A stretch of DNA of 34,180 nucleotides, taken from positions 1 to 34,180 of the forward strand of contig NZ_BDCK01000058.1 of assembly GCF_001613465.1 (NCBI RefSeq), in the 5' to 3' direction. This document shows positions 24,829-33,900 of this stretch, piece by piece. The notes beneath the pieces are model-generated. The model saw nothing but the letters and a program-made list of their open reading frames with translations, did no database searches and was not told where the DNA came from. The first letter of the stretch is position 1, and each line of letters opens with the position of its first letter. The translations under genes and the position numbers were made by a program. This stretch comes from Nocardia niwae NBRC 108934 = DSM 45340 (GTDB lineage: Bacteria; Actinomycetota; Actinomycetes; Mycobacteriales; Mycobacteriaceae).

Positions 24829-24868
24829 AGGAACGGCTGGTCGGGCAAGTGCGAAGCGAAGTGGCGCA

Positions 24869-26005
24869 GTGATTCCATGGGTGACGATCGAGACGTTGGC
24901 GCCGGACGGCATGTCCGTGGCGTCGGTGGGGGATGCGCCGCGTGAGTTCGCGAGCTGGCAGCGGGTGTTGCAGCGAACGCTGTCCAAAACCCCCGCGCTG
25001 TATGACAAGCTCACGACCGCGGGGCTGACGGAGGCGATCCATACCGCGCATGACCAGGCGCAGGACGTCGACTTGGCCGTACAGACGCGCGGCGGAAGGC
25101 ATCAACTGCTCATCCGCCCGATTTTCGGCCCGGCCGGTGACGTGCACGCCGTGCGATTGTGGCTCGGGCCCGCGGCCGAGCGGGTGCCGGCGTTGCGCCC
25201 GGCGGTGGGCGCCATCTGGGACCTGAGCAGTCAGACCATTCAGCAACCGAGCGGCATCACGCGGCTGTCCGGCAGCACCGCCGAACAGTACGTCCCGAGG
25301 ATGTCGATCGCGGAACTGTTCCACCGGGTCTCGAGTTTCGATCGGCACGCCGAGGTGCTCGACCTTCTGTATGACCCCAAGCCCGGTGAGCGAATGCAAT
25401 TCGACACCACCGTGGTGCACGGATTCGGCCGCCCGGCCCAGTGGCGGATCACCATCCGGGCCCGTGACGACGAGCGCACGCGCGGCGCGTGGTGGCTGAT
25501 CGAGGACGTGACCTCGGAGAACGCGCCAGCGGCGTGGCCCACCCTGGAGCGCATCGGATTGCGCGAGGCGCACCGCCGGGCAGGCACGCATCTGGCTGTG
25601 GTCCAGCTCGAGCACACCAGCATCTCGCACTGGCTCACCGACCCCGCGCCGTGGGTTCGATGGGACTATCTCTTCCGGCCCGTCGACGTCTTCCATCCGG
25701 AGGACCGCCCCAAGCTGGCGGAACTCGGTGACCGGCTGCGGTCGGGCGACAGTTGCGGCGTCACATTGCGAGTACTCAACTACGGCGGTGGCTACACGCC
25801 CACCTCGTTGCTCCTCTACCCCTATCCCGGGTACTCCAGCAGACAGCTGGCGATCGCTCAGCTGGTCCGGGTCGCGGACGACGTTCCGCTGCTGGAAACT
25901 CATCGTCAGGTCCTGGAGCCGAGGCCGCGCAGCGCGCCGATCGGCTATGACGAACAATTGCGGCATTGGCTTGCGGGCAGGATGAAAAGCAACCCGGCCT
26001 GCTGA
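24869..26005 (+). CDS. PAS-like (DUF5593-type) putative sensor protein, first gene of the conjugation operon
   Basis: A 378-residue cytoplasmic protein without membrane segments. The N-terminal part opens PWVTIETLAPDGMSVASVGD, which I associate with the actinobacterial DUF5593 family. Residues about 115-220 look like a PAS fold (AIWDLSSQTIQ to RGAWWLIEDVTSE), and residues 235-345 may form a second, related module. It has no output domain such as a kinase or helix-turn-helix, so it may sense a ligand or act as a protein partner. The start is GTG 24869; GTG 24881 is possible. It lies 78 bases before the TcpC-like gene under one promoter. The family call is from memory and the function is unknown. 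Confidence 0.65.
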   Translation: MIPWVTIETLAPDGMSVASVGDAPREFASWQRVLQRTLSKTPALYDKLTTAGLTEAIHTAHDQAQDVDLAVQTRGGRHQLLIRPIFGPAGDVHAVRLWLGPAAERVPALRPAVGAIWDLSSQTIQQPSGITRLSGSTAEQYVPRMSIAELFHRVSSFDRHAEVLDLLYDPKPGERMQFDTTVVHGFGRPAQWRITIRARDDERTRGAWWLIEDVTSENAPAAWPTLERIGLREAHRRAGTHLAVVQLEHTSISHWLTDPAPWVRWDYLFRPVDVFHPEDRPKLAELGDRLRSGDSCGVTLRVLNYGGGYTPTSLLLYPYPGYSSRQLAIAQLVRVADDVPLLETHRQVLEPRPRSAPIGYDEQLRHWLAGRMKSNPAC

Positions 26006-26014
26006 CGGTTTTGA

Positions 26015-26030
26015 TTCCCATGAGTGGGAA
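26015..26030. repeat. Perfect inverted repeat TTCCCA-N4-TGGGAA
   Basis: 6-bp arms at 26015-26020 and 26025-26030, in the gap before the TcpC-like gene and covering the alternative GTG at 26024. It could be an RNA hairpin that separates translation of the two genes, or a protein site. Confidence 0.4.
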
Positions 26031-26083
26031 CTACCGGCGGGTTAAGAACGCCTGTGCTCTCTACCATTTCGGGAGTGAGGACA

Positions 26084-27079
26084 GTGGTTCGGGGGCCGGC
26101 AGATTCGGGTGAGGCACTGCTTCGCCGGATGGCCGCCCGTCGCCGTCGCGACAACATCGTCGTCGCTGTGCTCGCCGTGCTCGCCGTGCTCGGCGGCGGC
26201 CACGCGATCCTCAGTGTCTTCGACTCGGGCCCGCCCGCGCCGTCGGACGATTCGACGACGGCAATCGTCGGGCATGCGCAATTGGCCGGGTCTTTCGCCG
26301 AGCAATTCATCGTCACCTATTTGACTGCCGCTGCGGGACAGCAGGATCGGCTCGGCGAATTCGTCGGCTCCAATCAGCAGATCACGTTGCCGTCATCCGC
26401 GCGTCAAGTCTCCGACCCATCGGTCGTCTACGTCTCGCGCGCACTCGCGGCGGGCGGGCTGGAGGTCTGGTCGGTGACCGTGTCGGTCGGGGTCGGCAAA
26501 GCCGGGACCGCCGCCGCGCCGGAGCGGCAGTTCTACCGCGTCGCGGTGTCGTTGTCCGACGGGCGGCTGCGTGCGCTGTCGACGCCGGCGGTCGTCCAGG
26601 CTCCTGGGAAGGGGGTCGACCTCAAACTGGCCTACGGCGCCCCTTGCGCACCGGATACTCCGCTCGGCCAGGTCGCCGCGGGCTTCTTGAGTGCCATGCT
26701 GGCCGGAAAAGGCGATGTGGCCCGCTACACCACCCCGGATGCCGGGCTGGCCGCACTGAAGCCGCCCCCCTTCACCGCCGTCGAGCTGACCTCGCTCACC
26801 ACAGATGATTCGAGCTGCGGCTCCGGCGGTGCGAAGGCCCAAGTAATGGCCACCATCAACCCCAAAGCTGACACGGGCGCCACCGCGACACTGGCCTACC
26901 CGCTCACCATGGTCCGCAATGCGGGCCAGTGGCAAGTGGTGTCCATCGATCCGATTCCCGCCTTGTCGAGTCCGCTCGCGGTGGTCGTCGGTCAGGATTC
27001 GCGCGGCGGAGCGCCGCCCACTTCCACCACCTCGTCTTCCTCGCCGTCGGTGACGATTCCGCCGGCGACGCAGAACTGA
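26084..27079 (+). CDS. TcpC/VirB8-like conjugation protein
   Basis: A 331-residue protein with a basic N-terminus (ARRRR), one transmembrane helix at about 24-42, an extracytoplasmic region made of two alpha/beta domains (about 55-170 and 180-300), and a Ser/Thr/Pro-rich tail. This is the layout of TcpC, the VirB8-type scaffold of Gram-positive type IV secretion systems: two tandem NTF2-like domains outside the membrane. Recognisable parts are FAEQFIVTYLTAAAG and APDTPLGQVAAGFLSAMLAG. GTG 26084 has GGAG eight bases upstream; the in-frame GTG 26024 would add 20 residues but lacks a ribosome site. Confidence 0.8.
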   Translation: MVRGPADSGEALLRRMAARRRRDNIVVAVLAVLAVLGGGHAILSVFDSGPPAPSDDSTTAIVGHAQLAGSFAEQFIVTYLTAAAGQQDRLGEFVGSNQQITLPSSARQVSDPSVVYVSRALAAGGLEVWSVTVSVGVGKAGTAAAPERQFYRVAVSLSDGRLRALSTPAVVQAPGKGVDLKLAYGAPCAPDTPLGQVAAGFLSAMLAGKGDVARYTTPDAGLAALKPPPFTAVELTSLTTDDSSCGSGGAKAQVMATINPKADTGATATLAYPLTMVRNAGQWQVVSIDPIPALSSPLAVVVGQDSRGGAPPTSTTSSSSPSVTIPPATQN

Positions 27080-27095
27080 TCCGAGAGGCAGCCCG

Positions 27096-27356
27096 ATGGG
27101 TAATCTGAGCAACATCCTCTATGGCATCCTGATCTTTGTCCGATGGGGAGGAATGATCATCATCGCCATCGTCACGATCGGCGTGGTGATCTCCGAGGCG
27201 GCGAAATCCAGGCTGTCGCCCGCGCGGATCATCGTCGTCTTCGGATCGGGACTGATGGCCGGGGTGGTGATCTGGATTCTGCCCACGACCATCAACTACG
27301 CGCGAACGGACGCGAACCTCATCGTCCCCGATCACCCCATCGGTGGCTATCGATGA
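27096..27356 (+). CDS. Small two-helix membrane protein (VirB2/TcpD-like position)
   Basis: An 86-residue protein with two hydrophobic helices (about 15-33 and 43-63) joined by a short basic loop containing SRLSP. Size, topology and position between the TcpC-like and TcpE-like genes resemble the small pilin-like or TcpD-like subunits of conjugation systems. There is no cleavable signal peptide. The ATG has GAGAGG at seven bases. The stop overlaps the next ATG. The functional call is by context only. Confidence 0.7.
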   Translation: MGNLSNILYGILIFVRWGGMIIIAIVTIGVVISEAAKSRLSPARIIVVFGSGLMAGVVIWILPTTINYARTDANLIVPDHPIGGYR

Positions 27357-27898
27357 CCACCCAGGTGATCAAGGTGTTCACGCCGATCAAACGTGTGCCC
27401 ACGATGATCGGCAAGGCACAGAACGGGCAGAAGCTTCCGTTCGGCCCCTACACCTTGCCCCAGGTCGCCGCCGCCGTGGCGGCGATGTCGGTGACGTCGG
27501 TGGGCGCGATGACGTTGCCGCTGAACCCGGCCGTCACCTTCATCACGGGTCTGGCGATCACCATCCTGGCGGTCTTCGTGCTCGGGCTCGTGCCGTACAC
27601 GGGCGTCCGGATGCTTTCGCGCGCTTTCTGGCTCGGCAGGCTCATCGTCTACCGCAAGCCGGTGTCGGCCTCGGGCATGCCGATCACCAGTGACTCGGTG
27701 CGCCACACCATGTTCATCGAGGAGACCGTGGTCCTCCTGCTGCCCGACCGCCCTGACGCGGCGGTGCCCGCCCAGCCGAAATCCGGCATCCGCCTACTCG
27801 AGGTGGTGAGTGGAGGCGGTAAAGCCACCGACCTGTGGCGGCGATTGAACGGCAACGGCGACGACAGCAACGGCACAGCTTCCGGAGGACGCCCCTGA
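27353..27898 (+). CDS. TcpE/PrgI-like conjugation membrane protein
   Basis: A 181-residue protein. A short cytoplasmic N-terminus (IKVFTPIKRVPTMIG, then the LPFGPYTLPQV region) precedes two membrane helices at about 36-55 and 59-82; a hydrophilic C-terminal part of 100 residues ends in a Gly/Asn/Asp-rich tail. TcpE/PrgI-type proteins have this arrangement and are encoded directly before the VirB4 ATPase, as here. The ATG at 27353 overlaps the preceding stop (ATGA) and the end overlaps the ATPase start (TGATG). It probably anchors the ATPase to the membrane complex. Confidence 0.75.
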   Translation: MTTQVIKVFTPIKRVPTMIGKAQNGQKLPFGPYTLPQVAAAVAAMSVTSVGAMTLPLNPAVTFITGLAITILAVFVLGLVPYTGVRMLSRAFWLGRLIVYRKPVSASGMPITSDSVRHTMFIEETVVLLLPDRPDAAVPAQPKSGIRLLEVVSGGGKATDLWRRLNGNGDDSNGTASGGRP

Positions 27899-30423
27899 TG
27901 GCACTCGGACGAGATCTACAGCCCACCGCGGCGATTCGCGGCAATCTCCAGTTCACCCATTCGGGCCTGGTCACCGCGACCTACTTCATCAATCCGCTCG
28001 GCTACGGCTTGCGCAAGGCCGGGGACAAGTACGACGTGAAGATGGCGCATCACGCGCTGGTCACCAACTTGCCGAGCGGGTCGCTGTTGCTGGGCATCCA
28101 GGCGCGGCTGAACACCATCGACGTGCTCACCAAGATGGTGGAGGGCGTCGACCTGGACGAGTGCGAGGACTACGCCGATGAGGTGGTGGCCTCCTACGAA
28201 CGGGTGCACGCGATCATGCCGCAGACCCGCATCTTCCTGTTGTCGATCCCGGTCGGGGCCAGCAACTCCAGCATGTCCGCGCTGTCGCGCCTGTGGCGTG
28301 GCAGCACCCCCACGATCGATGCGACGGCGATCTCCCGTGCGGACCTGGACGAATACGACGACAAGGCGAACGAGATCCTGTCCAGGATCGGTGGTGACTT
28401 CGATCCGGTTCCGGTGCCCGCGGCCCTGTTCCAATGGCTATGGGAGCACTATCTCTCGCGCGGCGCCGCAGGCGACCCGGTGGCGCCCACCCGTGCGGGC
28501 GCGTTGGACGACGCGACGGCCGCGGTGTTCCGCTCCGCCGCGCTCGACGAGGGGGCCCAGGCCGACAGCAACCGGCGTATCCGGCCCTCGTTCGTGCCCG
28601 TGATCAAAGTGGTACAACCGGATTTCGAGTACCGGCCGTCCTACCAGGCGATGCTGACGCCGCACTCCTTCCCGTACGCAGGCATGACCTTTCCCGGCGG
28701 CAGCGAGTTCCTCAACGTGCTGGAGGGCCTCGGCGACGTCACCGTCGACTGGGGCATGCGGATCTCGACCAAGCCCGCCGATCAGGTGTTGAAGAACAAC
28801 GAACTCAGTTTGCGCAGGCTCGGCGAGCAGATGGATCAGCGCGACCAGGAGGTCTCGTTCGCACAGAACACGCTGGCGTCGAAGGCCCGCATGCTCGGCG
28901 AGTACAACCAGCACTTCGAGGTCAACGGCGGGGAATCGGAGGTCTCGTTCACCACTGTCGTCGCCATCGGCGGACCGACGCGAGACGCCACAATGGACGC
29001 GGTCAACACGCTCAAGCGGCGCTACAAGCGGTTCCAGGTGGACATGACCGCTCCGGTCGGCGCGCAGGTCGACCTGTGGTCGATGCTGATTCCCGGCAGT
29101 CCGCCACGCCGTGCCTTCGACGACTTCGCCCATATCGTCCCCTCGGACATGTGGGCCGGTTTCGTGCCGTTCACCACCAGTCAGATCGGTGACGACAGCG
29201 GGCCGGTGATCGGGGTCAATCTGCTGTCGGGACATTTCGAGCCGATCCACTTCGGCATCATGGAGGCCGCGCTGCACGACTTGTCCGCCTCGTTCGCGGT
29301 CACCGGCGAACTCGGCTCGGGCAAGTCGTATTTCCTGAAACTGATGGCCGTGCTCGTACACGACATGGGCGGGCAGTTCCTCGCCATCGACCGCAGCCAG
29401 GTCGGGGAATGGGAGCACTTCGCGCGGTCGATCGACGACGCGGTCATCATCGACCTGGCCAATCCCACGGTTTCGCTGGATCCGCTGCGGTTGTTCAACC
29501 CGCGGATCGCGGGTGAACGCGCGCTGGACTCGATTCTTCCGTTGCTCGATCTCTCGCCGACCTCCGGCGCAGGCGCGGCGGCCAGCAATCTGCTCTCACC
29601 CAGGGGCATGGCCGAGCACAAGATCAAGAGCCTGCTCGATCTGTTCCACGTTGTGCGCAGGCTACGGGAGCACCCCGAGCGGGGAGAGGAGTACGCCGAT
29701 CTCGCGGCGCGGCTGGGCACCGTGGTGGAACGGGTTCCGGTGCTGTTCGACCCCAAGCTCCGACCGCTGCGTCTCGACGCCGCCGCGACCGTCGTCCGCA
29801 GTCACAACCTGCAACTGCCGAGCGCCGAGGAACTCACCACGCCACACTTGTACAACCGGTTGCCGCTGACCAAACGGCTCGGCACGGCGCTGTACGAACT
29901 GGTCGGCGTGGCGGCGCGAGAGGCCTTCCTCTCCGACAACGGCAGGTTCGGCCTGCTGGTCGGCGACGAGGCGCACCACTTCACGCAGACGCAGGTCGGC
30001 TCGGCGGTCACCTCGGACTTCAGCCGCGACGGCCGCAAGCACCTGGCCGCGATCGGCCTCGCCTCGCACGACCCGGCCACCGACTTCCAAGGCGCGGCGC
30101 ACAACCTGATCCCGAACCGATTCGTCTTCCGGCAGCGCGACGAGACACTGGCGCGCAACAGTTTGGAGTGGCTGGGCGTCGATCTGGAGGAAGCCCCGTT
30201 TCTCTTGCAGATTCTCCGCGAGGAGACCTCGCCCCCCGTCGGTCCCGGTCGGCAGATTCCCGAGGAGCGTCGGGGCGAGATGTTCATGCGTGACGCGCTG
30301 AACCGCATCGGTCGCGGCAAGGTGCTGGGTCCGGCGCGTCCGGACCGGGCCGCGGCGATCACCAGCACCCCGACCAGCGTCAGCGGTGCGCGTTCGGCCC
30401 TGCCCGAGCGATTGGGTCGTTGA
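27898..30423 (+). CDS. VirB4/TcpF-like conjugation ATPase
   Basis: An 841-residue ATPase that should power assembly or substrate translocation by the type IV secretion channel. The N-terminal half (1-430) is the VirB4 membrane-proximal region. Walker A, GELGSGKS, is near residues 469-477 and Walker B, LLVGDEAHHF, near 685. Later segments such as FVFRQRDETLARNSLEWLG belong to the RecA-like motor of VirB4/TraC proteins. No transmembrane helix is seen. GGAGG at 27883-27887 precedes the ATG, which overlaps the upstream TGA. The stop in turn overlaps the next ATG, so three genes are coupled. Confidence 0.9.
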   Translation: MALGRDLQPTAAIRGNLQFTHSGLVTATYFINPLGYGLRKAGDKYDVKMAHHALVTNLPSGSLLLGIQARLNTIDVLTKMVEGVDLDECEDYADEVVASYERVHAIMPQTRIFLLSIPVGASNSSMSALSRLWRGSTPTIDATAISRADLDEYDDKANEILSRIGGDFDPVPVPAALFQWLWEHYLSRGAAGDPVAPTRAGALDDATAAVFRSAALDEGAQADSNRRIRPSFVPVIKVVQPDFEYRPSYQAMLTPHSFPYAGMTFPGGSEFLNVLEGLGDVTVDWGMRISTKPADQVLKNNELSLRRLGEQMDQRDQEVSFAQNTLASKARMLGEYNQHFEVNGGESEVSFTTVVAIGGPTRDATMDAVNTLKRRYKRFQVDMTAPVGAQVDLWSMLIPGSPPRRAFDDFAHIVPSDMWAGFVPFTTSQIGDDSGPVIGVNLLSGHFEPIHFGIMEAALHDLSASFAVTGELGSGKSYFLKLMAVLVHDMGGQFLAIDRSQVGEWEHFARSIDDAVIIDLANPTVSLDPLRLFNPRIAGERALDSILPLLDLSPTSGAGAAASNLLSPRGMAEHKIKSLLDLFHVVRRLREHPERGEEYADLAARLGTVVERVPVLFDPKLRPLRLDAAATVVRSHNLQLPSAEELTTPHLYNRLPLTKRLGTALYELVGVAAREAFLSDNGRFGLLVGDEAHHFTQTQVGSAVTSDFSRDGRKHLAAIGLASHDPATDFQGAAHNLIPNRFVFRQRDETLARNSLEWLGVDLEEAPFLLQILREETSPPVGPGRQIPEERRGEMFMRDALNRIGRGKVLGPARPDRAAAITSTPTSVSGARSALPERLGR

Positions 30424-32939
30424 TGAGATCGATACTCGGCGCCGGAATCCGCACAGATCAGTCTTCCTTCGGGATGCCCTGGGAACCGCAGTTCTGGGAC
30501 GCGGACCGCTGGCGGCCGCAGATGGTGTTCCGGCGATTCCGGGCTTGGATCTCCGCGTCGCGCCGTCGCAGGCGAACCGCGTGGATCGTGCTGGCCCTCT
30601 TCGTGCTGTTCGTCTTCCCGGGCCTCGTCCACGCGGTGTCCATCGCGCAGACAGGCACCGCGACCCAGGGGACCGCTCCCAACGCTGCGACCAGCTGGAT
30701 GAACGTCAAGGACTCCTATGGCGTCAACGTGTCGAGCTACATGCTGGTGGTCGACCGCGGCGGAGTGTTCAACCTGGGCAATTTCGCGATGTGGATCATC
30801 CTCATGCCGTTGTTCGCGGTATGGCAGCTGCTATCGATCACCGGGGTGTGGCTCCCGGCCAAGGCAATGGACTTCCAGTGGCTGAACCTGCTCAGCGCGC
30901 CGTTGCAAGCGATGGCCCGCAACCTGACGGCTCAGATCGCGACGCCCCTGCTGGCCTCGACGGCGCTGGCGATCGGTGCGTTCTTCGTGGGCTATTTCAT
31001 CGTTCGAGCGCTGTACGCCAAGGCCGCTGTGCAGGTCGTCACGATGATCGCCTTCGCGATCGGCGGCGTGTTCTTTCTGGCGAACCCGTTGGCCGAGGCG
31101 CTGTCCGACCACGGTGTGCTGATCCAAGGACGTGACCTGGGACTTTCGGTCGCGGCCGGTCTGAACGGGCACAACAATCCGAATCCGAGCCAGTTGGTCG
31201 GCACGCTGCAAGCGACCATGGCGGACAACTTCGTGCGACTTCCGTTGCAGGTGTGGAACTTCGGGCACGTCGTGGACACCAACCCGTCCTGCCGGGCGGC
31301 ATGGTCCGCCGCAATGGCGGCAGGCAGCGAGGATCGGGTGAAGGGCGGGATGAAGTCATGCGGCGACAGCGCCGCGTATGCCGCGGTGGACAATCCGGGC
31401 GTCGGTCAGATCGGAGCCGGACTCCTGCTGTTGCTGTGCGCGGTCATTCTCTTGGCCTTCGCCGCGTATCTGTCCATCAAGATCATGTGGGCCGCACTCG
31501 ACCTCATCTACTACGGGTTCGCCTCGATCTTCGGGTTCGCGGCGGGCGGATACATCTACGGTCCGACGCAGACGTTCACCGTGCGCTGCGTGGTGCACGG
31601 CTTCATCGCCGCCGGGAAGATGGCCTTCTTCGTCATCGCTCTCGGCGTCTACGAGCTGCTGCTGGGCAGCCTGTTCCGTGCGGCGAACGGTCAGATCATG
31701 GTGGTGTTCGTCATCGGCGCTGGCGTCGAGATCATCGCCATCATTCAGGTGCGGCGTCTCAGCAGGAATATCGACGAGGCCAACGACTGGGTGGTCAACC
31801 GCATCGGGTCGGCAATACACAGCGGCGGTTCGGCCCAGGGCGCAGGCGGCGGTGCACTCGGTATGGGCTTGGGCATGGGCAACTCCGGTGCGGCCAACTC
31901 GATGTCGCCGCTCGCCATGGTGGGCGCGATCAGCACCATCAACAGTTCGCCGCTCACCGCATGGGCTGCCGGTGGCCGCCTCAACCCGTTGAGTCCTTGG
32001 TCCTGGCTCGACCATATGGACAAGAAAAATAAGGCGCGGGGCATGAAGACCAAGGACCTGAGAGCGGCTGCGCACGCCGGGGTGAAGACACAAGTGCACA
32101 ACGCGAACGCAGCCCGGGATGGCATCGCACGCGCCAAACGTCGCGCTCGAGCGCTCGGGTTGCACTCGAGTGCGGACAGGGAAGCCGCGTTCGCCGCACA
32201 GAATGTCGTGCATATGACAGGCCTGTCGTCCAATATCCCCTTCGCCCTCCAGATGGCCGGTGTCAGACAGAAAGACTTGCATCGGGCCTGGACTGCCGCG
32301 ACGGATGCCATCAAGCATACGGACAAAGAACCGCTTCAGTCGGGTCACATCGGACATGTCGTCGCCGCGCACGGGCTTTTCGAAAACGAACTGGTGAACG
32401 GCCACGATCCGAAAATGGTTATGGCCAGGTTCCACGCATTAGAGGCCGTCGTCGATCGGTACCGAGGCGATTTCCCTGGGGGTGTCGGTCTCCCGCCGGA
32501 GTTGGAAAATCTCGGCAGATCGTATGTCATGAATCCGGAAATGGATTTCATCACACGCCTGCAGAAAATTTCGAGCGGCGATACATCGGATACAATTTTG
32601 GTACACGGCAGCCATATTGCCGACCTCACCCCCAAGGACGCGGACCGATTGGGGAAATGGATCACCAACGAGCATGCACTTCGAATCCAGGCCGCCACCA
32701 ATTGGGCGGCAGAGGATCCAACCGACCTCGAACGGATTCGGGTGCTGCGTGCCGAAGTCGACAATGGCACCCAAACAATCCAATATCAACAAGGGAAGCC
32801 GAGCACAGGTGCTAACTCGCTCGCGCAGCCGGACACTGTTGCGCGTCCGTTTACACAGCCGGACCCCGTGCGGTATCCCCTCGAGCCCCGCATACCGGGG
32901 GATTACATAGAAGCTCTCAGAAACAGACGCCACCCCTGA
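30423..32939 (+). CDS. VirB6/TcpH-like polytopic conjugation protein
   Basis: An 838-residue protein. About eight membrane helices lie at 54-74, 121-142, 174-196, 204-223, 330-350, 352-378, 390-412 and 424-442, with an extracytoplasmic loop at 225-328. A Gly/Met-rich linker (about 470-490) leads to a soluble C-terminal domain (about 500-838). The polytopic part fits the VirB6/TcpH channel component encoded after VirB4. The ATG overlaps the VirB4 stop (TGATG); a TTG at 30420 is the alternative. The last third has visibly lower G+C and more A-ending codons than the rest, hinting at a different origin for the C-terminal domain, which I do not recognise. Confidence 0.82.
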   Translation: MRSILGAGIRTDQSSFGMPWEPQFWDADRWRPQMVFRRFRAWISASRRRRRTAWIVLALFVLFVFPGLVHAVSIAQTGTATQGTAPNAATSWMNVKDSYGVNVSSYMLVVDRGGVFNLGNFAMWIILMPLFAVWQLLSITGVWLPAKAMDFQWLNLLSAPLQAMARNLTAQIATPLLASTALAIGAFFVGYFIVRALYAKAAVQVVTMIAFAIGGVFFLANPLAEALSDHGVLIQGRDLGLSVAAGLNGHNNPNPSQLVGTLQATMADNFVRLPLQVWNFGHVVDTNPSCRAAWSAAMAAGSEDRVKGGMKSCGDSAAYAAVDNPGVGQIGAGLLLLLCAVILLAFAAYLSIKIMWAALDLIYYGFASIFGFAAGGYIYGPTQTFTVRCVVHGFIAAGKMAFFVIALGVYELLLGSLFRAANGQIMVVFVIGAGVEIIAIIQVRRLSRNIDEANDWVVNRIGSAIHSGGSAQGAGGGALGMGLGMGNSGAANSMSPLAMVGAISTINSSPLTAWAAGGRLNPLSPWSWLDHMDKKNKARGMKTKDLRAAAHAGVKTQVHNANAARDGIARAKRRARALGLHSSADREAAFAAQNVVHMTGLSSNIPFALQMAGVRQKDLHRAWTAATDAIKHTDKEPLQSGHIGHVVAAHGLFENELVNGHDPKMVMARFHALEAVVDRYRGDFPGGVGLPPELENLGRSYVMNPEMDFITRLQKISSGDTSDTILVHGSHIADLTPKDADRLGKWITNEHALRIQAATNWAAEDPTDLERIRVLRAEVDNGTQTIQYQQGKPSTGANSLAQPDTVARPFTQPDPVRYPLEPRIPGDYIEALRNRRHP

Positions 32940-32996
32940 TCGGCACCGGAATTCGAAGCGCATGGCAGCGGATCGGTCCACACAGAAAGGTCCTCG

Positions 32997-33890
32997 ATGA
33001 TCGGTCGTCTCCTGACCCTCGTATTGATGCCGATCTGGGTATGGGTAGTGCTGGGGGGCGCCGGCGTCCTGCTCGTGTTGATGATGGGCTTGGTGCTGGT
33101 CATCGGCGGCGCGTCGTCGGCGATCGCCTCCGACTTGCACTATCAGTGCGATAGTGCGGTGGGGCCCGATCCTTCGCAGACGGTGACCCCCAGTCGCGCG
33201 ACGACGGCGGCGCGGCCGACCATGCGGAGCGCACCGGTAGGTGGGGCGGCCACCGCTCCCACCACGAATCCGTACGCGGAGCTGACCATCGCACCGGACG
33301 ACACCCACGCTTCGGACTGGCAGCGCGCCTGCACCACAGCGATGCGATACGCCCCGCGCCAGGATCCTCCCTTGCTGACCAGCAATTCGGGCATCGGCGC
33401 GGACTGCGCGCGCGAACTCGCGCTGGCACAGTTGACGGCGAGTGCGGCCCGGAACGGCTCCGGTAGCCGCGGAGGTGCCGAAGAGTTCGCCAGATCGGTG
33501 ATCTACCAGGCCTCGGCCGCGCAGACGACCGGTCGATGCTCGACCGCCGATGCAGCGGTGGCGCAGTCGTCGGCCGCGGGCGGTGCGGGGCAACCGAGCG
33601 GCGCCGGGCGGCGGGCATGCGGGCAGCTCGACGGATCGTCGGCAGTCGTTGTGCTGCCGAACACCATTGCGGCGCAAGGCGCGTGCGGCCACCGCGTGGA
33701 TCTTGCCGCGGTATCGCCAGGCGATCTGGTGTTCTGGAATTATCGAAACAACGCGCCGACCCAGGTCGGCATCGCGGTCAGTGACACGCGGCTCGTCACC
33801 ACCGATGCGACGACCGGTGAATTCGTCGAACTGACCATCCCGAGCACGAACGACGTGCGGGTGAAAAGAGTACTCGGCAGCGGGATGTGA
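32997..33890 (+). CDS. Membrane-anchored NlpC/P60-like protein with altered active site
   Basis: A 297-residue protein. Residues 5-44 are very hydrophobic (membrane anchor), 55-95 a Thr/Pro/Ala-rich linker, and about 200-297 align with the end of an NlpC/P60 fold: VVVLPNTIAAQGACGHRV, SPGDLVFW (240-247) and QVGIAV (256-261). The catalytic His of the usual HVGI motif is Gln here. The DCSGL Cys motif is not clear; Cys208 in ACGQL or Cys137 after Asp136 are candidates. In conjugation operons this position normally holds a cell-wall hydrolase (TcpG/VirB1 role). AAAGG precedes the ATG. Activity is doubtful. Confidence 0.7.
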   Translation: MIGRLLTLVLMPIWVWVVLGGAGVLLVLMMGLVLVIGGASSAIASDLHYQCDSAVGPDPSQTVTPSRATTAARPTMRSAPVGGAATAPTTNPYAELTIAPDDTHASDWQRACTTAMRYAPRQDPPLLTSNSGIGADCARELALAQLTASAARNGSGSRGGAEEFARSVIYQASAAQTTGRCSTADAAVAQSSAAGGAGQPSGAGRRACGQLDGSSAVVVLPNTIAAQGACGHRVDLAAVSPGDLVFWNYRNNAPTQVGIAVSDTRLVTTDATTGEFVELTIPSTNDVRVKRVLGSGM

Positions 33891-33900
33891 TGAATAAGCG

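Larger units (their letters stand above)
24505..24868. other. Regulatory gap before the conjugation operon
   Basis: 364 bases with no gene. They hold a 14-base near-palindrome ACACGC-ct-GCGTGT (24692-24705), the promoter at 24757-24785 with its embedded dyad, and the leader hairpin at 24809-24828. The direct repeat TGAAC-aaaa-TGAAC precedes the palindrome. Confidence 0.6.
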
